DNA from: Anthopleura xanthogrammica
Lineage: Eukaryota > Cnidaria > Anthozoa > Actiniaria > Actiniidae
NCBI GenBank assembly: GCA_964019055.1
Contig: OZ025206.1
Location: forward strand, 346,001 to 410,000
Direction: 5' to 3'
Length of the DNA: 64,000 bases
Shown piece by piece: positions 56,936-64,000 of this stretch; positions within the stretch are counted from its first letter, which is position 1; each line of letters starts with the position of its first letter. The notes under the pieces are model-generated. The model did no database searches and was not told the origin of the DNA. It saw only the letters and a list, made by a program, of their open reading frames with translations. The position numbers were made by a program, and so were the translations under genes.

Positions 56936-58193
56936 GTGAAAAGTGTCTGCAATTAGTGCGAAAGCGCAAGAACGACTAGACACTTAAATAAAGAGTTTTT
57001 TTTTTATTTTTGTACTAAACATTTATTTTCCTCCCTTCCTACATAATAATGCAGTTTTTCTCGATTACAGTGTCTTTGGAAGCATACCCTGACTTCATGT
57101 TAGCAAAGGATAAACTACATTAAAACCCGCAAGACAAACAAGAACCAGAGAAACAAATTAATTAAGCTGGCTACGATCAGATAATTGGTTGGTGAGTAGT
57201 ACCTTGATGACCATACAATATTGCTCTTAATCTATTAATTAGTTCAGTTACAAACCAGACCCTTTTTTAACTTTAATGGGGTCAGTAAATGTACTCGCCT
57301 AGTTCAGTAAACAGACTCCATGTTTAATTGCATTCATACTTGTCGCCGGTGATATTATCAATGTTTGATTCATCCGTTATGCCATTGAGTTAGAGCTAAG
57401 ACAATGTGTTGATTCAGGATGCCTCTTGCATGTGTACACGCACGTACATGCAGTTATCAATCCCTTTCAGTGGATTGCTCCTTGTTTATTCAAAATTTCA
57501 TGACCACGTACTAATGTGCAGCTAATATATTTTTTTTATTTATACTTCATTTTTATTTTGAATATATCTATATACTTATATACTTCATATACATATATGG
57601 TCTAGTATGTTGCAAGGTATACACTCTATGAAAAAAGGCGTGGCCATGGATATATCAGTTATCGCAAGACCGTTGCTTTCATTGTAAAGATTATATCGAA
57701 ATTATTAATCTTCAAAAATTTCAGTTTAGTAACATGAAATGATAAAAAGCTACAGCTTATAATACTTAGTATATTACACTAAATTCATACACACTTTCTA
57801 AATAATGATATATTACACTGATGATACTTGAACTGCGCATGCTCAGAAAACCAGCCCGAGAACGTCAAACATGCATTAAAATAGTTTGGGTTCGGTTAGT
57901 GTCCAAAATTGTTAATACTGTTAATATGATACTTTTCCGAAGTAATAACCATCAAAGGTATAACCGAACATGCGCTTTACTTACTAATACCAACTTCTAA
58001 TTGAATATATAGGTTTAGAAGTGAGTAATGTGATTTCTATTTATAGCTAAGAGATACGATAGTTTATACATGATAGAATAGTCTATGATAGACTGTATAC
58101 AAGTGATTGTCATCGTACCTTTAAGACTCAGTCTCATTTTACTTCCATTTGGCAAGTCGTCTTGCCACCGTAACATGAGATGGTTTATAAACC
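56936..58193. other. 3' flank of receptor 4, no gene recognised
   Basis: The first AATAAA on the minus strand after the receptor 4 stop is at about 57535-57540, with another at 57485-57490. Otherwise AT-rich with no coding support. Confidence 0.4.
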
Positions 58194-59312
58194 TTAGACG
58201 GGAACGCTTTTATGGCGAATTTTGCCAAGAGGAAAATATTCGAAGAGTGTTGTGACCGTGGTGGAAGCCCGGGGACGTAACAGAATCAAGCTTGATTTTC
58301 TCGTAGAAGCTATTAAAAGCCTCTTCAAACCTTCTCGATAATCTTTCAAAAACGCAAAATAAATGCAAGGATTAATAGCAGTGTTAAGATACGCTAAAAA
58401 TTGAACAACAAAGAAAACTGTATCGATCTTTGCGAATTTTCCCTTATAATTCCAACGCCAAATGAAGTTTACTACAAACATAAAGCAAAAAAAAGGTCCT
58501 ACAAAACAAATAAAAGATGCAATAATCACTATGCAAATATAAGCAATATGTTTGTTTCTGCGTTGGCGAGAGAGAAGTTGACGGTTATTTAACATATGGT
58601 TTACTCTCTCAGAGTTTTTTCTAAGTTGGTAGAGCATTAAGGAATACAGCACGACGATGGCTGTTAGAGGCACTAAGAATGCTACTACTATTACGACAGT
58701 TATGAAGATGGTCCGTGCTGCAAGGTCATCAAAGGCTGGACTCCATTGCGATATACAGTATGTTATACCTCTAGGATTCTTTTTCAGTCGAAAAGTGTAG
58801 AAGTATGGAGAGAAGAGAGCCATTGATACTATCCATGTGAAGGCGAGAAGGAACCAGCTTGTCTTTCCTCGGAGTACTCCAATCTTCATCGGGTATGTAA
58901 TGGAGACAAACCTATTGACTGTAATGACGACAAGGCTGAGAATTGACACTACAGGAGTAATATCAGTCAGGAAGTAACACAGCTTGCACAGGGCTTCACC
59001 AAGAGGACCGTCCACTAACCATTCGTTTCCATTTATCGCCGTAACTATCTTTAATGGTAGGATCACCAGTGGGATGAACAAGTCTGACACCGCCATGTTA
59101 ACGATCAGGCAATTGAAATTAGTCCTCAAGTTCTTATTGCCGATGACAACCACAATGACAAGAATGTTACCGAGAAGACTCCACACAAGCAGGATCGAAA
59201 ATAGCGTTACTTTTGTCTGTGCGCTAAACGCGAAGGCTTCTCGCTGCAGCTGATGTGCTGTATTGGAGATATTTGAATGGTTCGCAATTGAAAAGTTCCT
59301 CTGTGACATCAT
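58194..59312 (-). CDS. Class A (rhodopsin-like) G protein-coupled receptor, neuropeptide-receptor-like, copy 4
   Basis: Encodes 372 aa from the ATG at 59312, with a second ATG directly after it at 59309. The frame stays open upstream to 59426, but a strong splice acceptor at 59319-59320 and alignment to the paralogues favour the 59312 start. The N-terminus has N-glycosylation sequons (NFS, NHS, NIS). Seven hydrophobic segments: TM1 about 35-58, TM2 68-91 (D77), TM3 106-132, TM4 152-172, TM5 200-224, TM6 257-280, TM7 296-320. The disulfide pair is C109 and C186. DRY is N133-R134-F135, and NPxxY is intact (N314-P-C-I-Y318). At the TM6 toggle position V271 replaces the conserved tryptophan (FVGP for LWGP). 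This is unusual for the family and may alter activation. The tail is long and Ser/Thr/Arg-rich. Ligand unknown. Confidence 0.95.
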   Translation of the reverse strand: MMSQRNFSIANHSNISNTAHQLQREAFAFSAQTKVTLFSILLVWSLLGNILVIVVVIGNKNLRTNFNCLIVNMAVSDLFIPLVILPLKIVTAINGNEWLVDGPLGEALCKLCYFLTDITPVVSILSLVVITVNRFVSITYPMKIGVLRGKTSWFLLAFTWIVSMALFSPYFYTFRLKKNPRGITYCISQWSPAFDDLAARTIFITVVIVVAFLVPLTAIVVLYSLMLYQLRKNSERVNHMLNNRQLLSRQRRNKHIAYICIVIIASFICFVGPFFCFMFVVNFIWRWNYKGKFAKIDTVFFVVQFLAYLNTAINPCIYFAFLKDYREGLKRLLIASTRKSSLILLRPRASTTVTTLFEYFPLGKIRHKSVPV

Positions 59313-59318
59313 ATCCAG

Positions 59319-59320
59319 CT
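59319..59320 (-). promoter_or_regulatory. Predicted 3' splice site (AG) just upstream of receptor 4
   Basis: On the minus strand TCTTCTTCTTCTTGTCATTTACAG ends at 59319, leaving 6 nt before the first of two adjacent ATGs. Strong polypyrimidine tract. Confidence 0.75.
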
Positions 59321-59410
59321 GTAAATGACAAGAAGAAGAAGAGTACGATGTGAGATACTTTGGTAGAATAAGTTCAAAATTACTGCACAGGTAAAGATAT
59401 AACATCCAGA

Positions 59411-59449
59411 CAACCAATAGGAGCACGAATTACAAAGATGACGTCATTG
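59411..59449 (-). promoter_or_regulatory. CRE octamer flanked by CCAAT motifs upstream of receptor 4
   Basis: TGACGTCA at 59439-59446 overlaps a minus-strand CCAAT (59445-59449), with a plus-strand CCAAT at about 59414-59418. All lie within 140 bp upstream of the start codon. They could act as a promoter for an unspliced transcript or an intronic enhancer. Confidence 0.35.
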
Positions 59450-60828
59450 GGTTTAAACACCTGGAACTAACCAGCCAGAAAACAGCAGCTAAACATGGGA
59501 CAAATAAGCTTCTCCAGCACTCCTTACATGATTTTACTTAGAAGAAATGTGCATTTATTCAGAACTATTCTAATTCTAATGCCTTTTTTCCACTACAGAC
59601 AATATTAATACTCGTGTATTTTTGGGTAAGCCCTTAGTTGTTTACACGAAGACGTTCATGCAGAGATACAAGTGGCTTGATTGTTTACGAGAAGACAGGG
59701 TGACACATGAGCTTTTGACAAGTCGTTCTGTCTCCAATGTCTTTTTACTATTTGATGACTCCTTCGCATGATTGCTTATGTTTCCCACTTCAGTGGACCG
59801 AGAACAAAAGCGGACACTGTGTCTCTCTCTAGTGACGCATATCGACCACGTGTATGCCCTCTGAACCATCAAACTTGTTTGCCTTTTTTTGAACATTTTC
59901 ATACATTTCCTTCAAGAATTTTGTGTTTAAATAACTCAGTCGTTGGTAGAAAAAAAGAAATTTCACACTTCCATTAAAATAATTATAATAATTATAACAC
60001 CTGGATCCCCGCCATAGTGGTGAAATAGACTCTTGTTTTCCACTTCAAATCCATGCGTTTTAGCATATAACAAATGGTCCCTTTATCCCCCTTTCTTAAC
60101 GGAAAACTTTATCGAGCCCTGACACAACATATATGCTGGGCTTATTATAAGTCAGGGAACGGATCGATCATTTACAGTCACTCAGTGACTCATAGCCTTT
60201 ATGTTAATTAGAATATTTGGTGTTGACTCTAAAATAGTGAAATCCTATGTTATCTATTTAAAAAGTCATAGAAAGTCTTGAACGTGCATATGTTTTGTAC
60301 AATGATTGATATGATTTCTCGAGTAAAGCAGGGACTGATAGCAAATCATTAAATTCAAAGAAAACTGCTGAAATAACGCATTTCCACTTGTACACCTGAT
60401 ATGCAAACCTTGACTTGAGTTTCACTTAAATTGGCTGGAGCACAAAAAGACACAATTTACTATATTCATCAATTTTTTGCTTGTAGTTTTTGTTGGTTTG
60501 TTTGATTGTGTGTATAGGGTTCATCTCAATTTCGCAACACTTTGAAATAATCACAAAATGGTGCGTGGGTGACAATGTTATTTCCTGTCCTCTCCTCCTT
60601 AGTTGTTAATCTTGGTTGTTATTCAAATATTATATTGGTTGGCTGTAACTGAACGATAACTATAAAATAAGAACCACTGAGGACGTAAAGAAACCCTGGC
60701 AATGACCACCCTCAGTGCCTACAGTTTATACTAACCACCTCTCACGATTGTAAAGCAACTTTGATTATATACAGATTATATGTAGTATAAATATGACCTA
60801 TCTGATAAATATGACCTATCCTTTACTT
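59450..60828. other. Intergenic/intron, no gene recognised
   Basis: Overlapping antisense frames at 59642-59977 have no recognisable content. Nothing else seen. Confidence 0.45.
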
Positions 60829-60910
60829 GACTCTGAAGATAACTTCCGCTCAGGTTGTCGAAACGTCAGTCACACCACAGTCCTTCTCAGGACTACCATC
60901 CACCCGGATT
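60829..60910 (+). mobile_element. Penelope-like repeat fragment with hammerhead-ribozyme-like core
   Basis: Carries CTGAAGA at 60833-60839 and CGAAAC at 60859-60864, separated by 19 nt that can form a short stem (TTCC-GCTCA-GG). These match the two conserved core strings of hammerhead ribozymes (CUGANGA and GAAA). The surrounding phrase ACTTCCGCTCAGGTTGTCG recurs widely in marine invertebrate genomes, from memory. Penelope-like retroelements are known to carry such motifs. Stems I and III cannot be confirmed, and no reverse-transcriptase or GIY-YIG sequence is present. Confidence 0.4.
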
Positions 60911-61034
60911 ATCATAAGACAAATATTCTTTCTTCGACAAATATAGTTACTTCGATAAATATTATATACATATAGAAAGGGCGCTATATAAATCATAAAT
61001 CATTGAATCACTACATCTAAACATAGATTATTGT

Positions 61035-61066
61035 TAGCTGTAGCTGTAGCTGTAGCTGTAGCTGTG
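61035..61066. repeat. (TAGCTG)n hexamer repeat, 5 copies
   Basis: TAGCTG repeats five times, then decays to TGGCTT. Confidence 0.93.
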
Positions 61067-62459
61067 GCTTTAGTATAGTGATGTACAACTGAAGACTCAG
61101 CAACTGACCACTTGGTCTTCTTGGTGAAGAAGGAAGTACATATATTATCTCAGCAAGTTATCACTGGCCGCCATTGTGGCAGTATAAAATTAAAACAATG
61201 AGTATATATTGTTTATGTTTGATGATTACATAAAAGAAACAGAAGAATAAGTAAACTAACTTCTGCTTTACTAGATGTTTAACAAAGATCATGATGTATA
61301 GTTTGTATTACTTGAGTTGATGTACGAAATCTGCTGCCGTGCTACGTGTCAACCTGAATCTATTTTTGCACTTGTTTTGTTCAACATATTGTTGATCTTG
61401 TTGCAGCTGTTGAGCTTGGACTCAAAACTACTAGAATGAAAAGGTCATATACTGAATTGCTCATTTAGCATCATACGTATACCTCGCAGATAATATGCTG
61501 AATAGAATATGATCATGAGTTGTTGACGATGTTGACGATTTGGATAGATATATAATAATTACCAATCGGCGATCACAAAACTTAAAGACTTTCAGACGGC
61601 AATTAGTAGTAAACTAGAACTCCTATTGGAATTAATTGTGTAATTCAATTGTTTTTCCGATGGTTTTAAATCGAGTTCTAAGGTCTTTTTCATGGGTAGC
61701 TTTCTTATCGTGGATTGAAATGAAAAAGTGCGATGGAAATCGGGTCTTAAATTGGTCAATTGTAGTTTAGTTAAACAAGGATAGAATTAAATATTCAAAT
61801 AACTTACTTTGGATTGATGGAAAGAAAATCGGATTGATGAATAAAGATTTAGTGGAAGATATCGAGCTGAAAGAAGATTGTGCTTACCTGATGGGGTGAC
61901 TGAGAACCTTTAATAGTTTTTCTATCGATTGAATGAAAGTACAGATGTCTTTCTTGGAAGGTATTATCTTGTGCGTTCTTGCGTAGCAACCTAAACGTGT
62001 AATAAATTATCAAAACATTATCAGTTCATTGGTCTATGACGCATGCTGATCTTTTGACTTACTAAATTCGACAAATCTGGCGGGGAATCAGAGGCTTGAG
62101 GCTCCCTGAATCGAAGCCGCTTGAAACATGTGAATCAAAAAGTTTCCTTCTATGGAAAAGAAAAATAAATAAGGTGTCACTGAGGCTGCTTGTTCTGAAC
62201 TCCTGACACACATGGATGTGATGTTAAGGTTCACTTGTCAGTTGAGTACAAACACGAGATATAGCTTAGCTTGTCACTTGACGTCTAGGGGGATAGGCTA
62301 ATATACTAAAACGTACGTCTGTGAACACGTGTAGATGTATATGACCTATACTAGTACATGTTTTTAATTTTATTATTATACTGGCAATAGACACTTTATT
62401 TGGTGCAATCGCATAAATATATCTATCTATCTATCATGCTGCATATATCGCGATAATGA
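61067..62459. other. Intergenic/intron, no gene recognised
   Basis: Holds one strong minus-strand donor (CAG|GTAAGC, exon end 61888) that could end a 5' exon of receptor 4, 2.57 kb upstream of its acceptor. A short (ATCT)n lies at 62420-62435. Confidence 0.4.
61883..61890 (-). promoter_or_regulatory. Candidate 5' splice site (CAG|GTAAGC) for receptor 4 5'UTR
   Basis: Minus-strand CCCCATCAG|GTAAGCACAA. It is correctly oriented relative to the receptor 4 acceptor at 59319. The exon upstream of it is unknown. Confidence 0.3.
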
Positions 62460-63120
62460 GTTATGATTATGATACTAGTACTGATGATGACCTTACATGA
62501 TTAAATGATGGTGATGAAGGTGATGAGGGTGATGATACATGATGATACATGATAATGATGGTGATACATAATGATGATGATAATGATGAAATTGGGATGA
62601 TACATGATGATGATGATACAGAGATGATAAACGATAATGATGATGCTAGGGATGATACATGATGATGATGATACATGATCACGAGGGTACATCAGTGGTG
62701 GTGATACATGATGGTGATACATGATGATGATGATAATGATGATAAATGATAATGATGATGCTAGGGATGATACATGATGATACATGATGATGATACATGA
62801 TGATAATACATGATGATAATGATACATGATCACGAGGGTACATAATGATGGTGGTGATACATGATGGTGATGATGATGGCGATGGTACATGATTATGATG
62901 ATTTATGCCAGATATCGATGATGACGGTGATACATGATGATGATACATGATGATGGTACATGATTATGATAATGATGATATTGGGGATGATACATGATGA
63001 TGATGATGATGATGATACATGATGATGATGATGATACATGATGATGATACATGATGATGATGATGGTACATGCATGTCGATGATGATGATGATGATGATG
63101 ATGAAGAATGTTATGCATGA
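62460..63120. repeat. ATG/ATAC-type satellite, second locus
   Basis: Composed of GATGAT and GATACATGAT words like the array near 12.7-13.6 kb. Internal duplications include ATACATGATCACGAGGGTAC at 62671 and 62822 and GATGATGCTAGGGATGATAC at 62639 and 62755. The His/Ser/Ile frames are repeat translations. Confidence 0.95.
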
Positions 63121-63224
63121 TAATAGTAGTGATGAAGGTACTTGATGATGATGAAGCTGATTGCGCTGCTCTTGGTGATGATATTTCAATATTTTGTTTT
63201 CTTATAAAGTTTGGATCGATAGTA

Positions 63225-63420
63225 CGCGCGAGCTGATTTGTCAAAAACTGTGCTTGATAAGTGAACGTAGCACGTTTTCTGACGCCATACGCGTGCGGTC
63301 CAACTTTTGCAAAGAAAAGTAAGAAAACAGCATTGAAAATTACAACTCTTTACCGCTTCTTTCGTGCTTACATCACTTCCCGTTGCTTTTTCACTGAATG
63401 GAGCACAGATAAAGCTGTAT
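63225..63420. mobile_element. Dispersed repeat related to 17993-18480
   Basis: Shares with that segment GATT.GTCAA.AACTGTGCTT, TGACGCCAT.CG and a TTTGCAAA-like block in the same order. Class unknown. Confidence 0.4.
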
Positions 63421-64000
63421 ATTTTAATGTTTAAGTACAGCTGAGAGAACTACTTGGTCATCTCAGTTTCAGGTTTAGTTTCCGTTTTACAATAATGTTA
63501 GTTTGGCATTTGACTTTACAAGCGAACTTAACAAAGCAAGGGGCTAAAATAACAAACCTTGATATTTGACAATGAGATTTTTCTACATATTCAAAGGTCT
63601 AGTCAGTACGTACTTGTTTGATGGTTGTCATGGCGGCTTATTCTGTGCTTCACATGAATGCCATGTATTTAAAGCTCTTTTTAATTACTCGTCATTGTTA
63701 TTTGTTATAATTGGTTATTTAAACATCCCTTTAGCAAGGTTTTTGACAGCTTTTTCATTTATAAAGATGATGAAAAATTCAAGTACCAGCTGCCATCTAC
63801 TGTATTTGCAGTTGTCTGTCTGTGTCTGTAGGTGTGTGTGAGTGGGTGTTGATTGATCTGATCTTGGTTTCTTAAAGATAATTTGACCTTAAAAGGTCTT
63901 TTTCTTTTATGTTTGATTTGATTGCTTCATATACAACACGTGGGACCAACAAAGACTGAGAAATCAAAAAAAAAAAAAAATGTATGCTATTTTAGGCGTT
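63421..64000. other. Intergenic, no gene recognised
   Basis: The 91-codon frame at 63566-63841 has hydrophobic stretches but no recognisable family; it ends in a (TGTG)-rich run. A GTGTGTGAGTG stretch lies at 63830-63845 and A14 at about 63967-63980. Confidence 0.4.

Noticed and set aside
59313..59426. N-terminal extension of receptor 4 (38 more codons, hydrophobic, signal-peptide-like)
   Set aside because: The first codon is GTG and the next in-frame ATG is at 59405. A strong splice acceptor lies between it and the ATG at 59312, and the paralogues have no such extension.
62467..63244. Several His/Ser/Ile-rich frames of up to 129 codons
   Set aside because: Satellite translations, as at 12.7-13.3 kb.

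Overview
The window reads as animal nuclear DNA, most likely from an anthozoan cnidarian (stony coral or sea anemone relative). It is AT-rich, has long non-coding stretches, many (AAT)n and (GATG)n arrays, tRNA-derived SINEs, LINE fragments and MITEs. Its only convincing host genes are four single-exon rhodopsin-class (class A) receptors of the lineage-expanded type typical of cnidarian genomes. The taxon call is inference from style; no species marker (rRNA, tRNA or mitochondrial sequence) is present.

Gene content: four paralogous seven-transmembrane receptors all lie on the minus strand, at 11548-12636, 31954-33060, 52419-53459 and 58194-59312. They resemble neuropeptide-type receptors, but their ligands cannot be read from sequence. 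All four carry N instead of D in the (D/E)R(Y/F) motif. Each coding exon is preceded, 6-15 nt before its start codon, by a pyrimidine-rich 3' splice site, so each gene probably has an upstream non-coding 5' exon and an intron in the 5'UTR. Copies 2 and 3 share a 113-bp tract with one mismatch inside otherwise diverged genes, which suggests gene conversion. Copy 1 lacks the NPxxY tyrosine and copy 4 lacks the TM6 toggle tryptophan.

Layout: 1-5.5 kb shows no gene. 5.5-7.4 kb holds two convergent fragments of the same kind of LINE. 8.1-11.1 kb holds a 52-bp tandem array, a long-TIR MITE, a 23-bp array and two CRE palindromes. 11.3-13.6 kb holds receptor 1, with repeated copies of its tail in the 3' flank and a large ATG-type satellite upstream. 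13.6-22.2 kb is nearly featureless. 22.2-26.7 kb is a graveyard of LINE 3' ends, MITEs, a SINE and a 57-bp array. 28.7-36.05 kb is receptor 2 between two copies of an element with very long terminal inverted repeats. 36-49.7 kb is sparse, with a SINE and several MITEs. 49.7-53.5 kb holds a MITE with a perfect 8-bp target-site duplication, a 22-copy 70-bp satellite with paired CCAAT boxes, and receptor 3, whose stop codon nearly touches the satellite. 53.6-59.4 kb holds more MITEs, a SINE and receptor 4. 60-64 kb holds a hammerhead-like Penelope-type fragment and another ATG-type satellite.

The receptors form a same-strand cluster produced by tandem duplication. Mobile elements and satellites have expanded the intergenic space and now probably form parts of the UTRs and 5' introns. 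No prokaryotic operon, CRISPR array or rRNA/tRNA gene was found.
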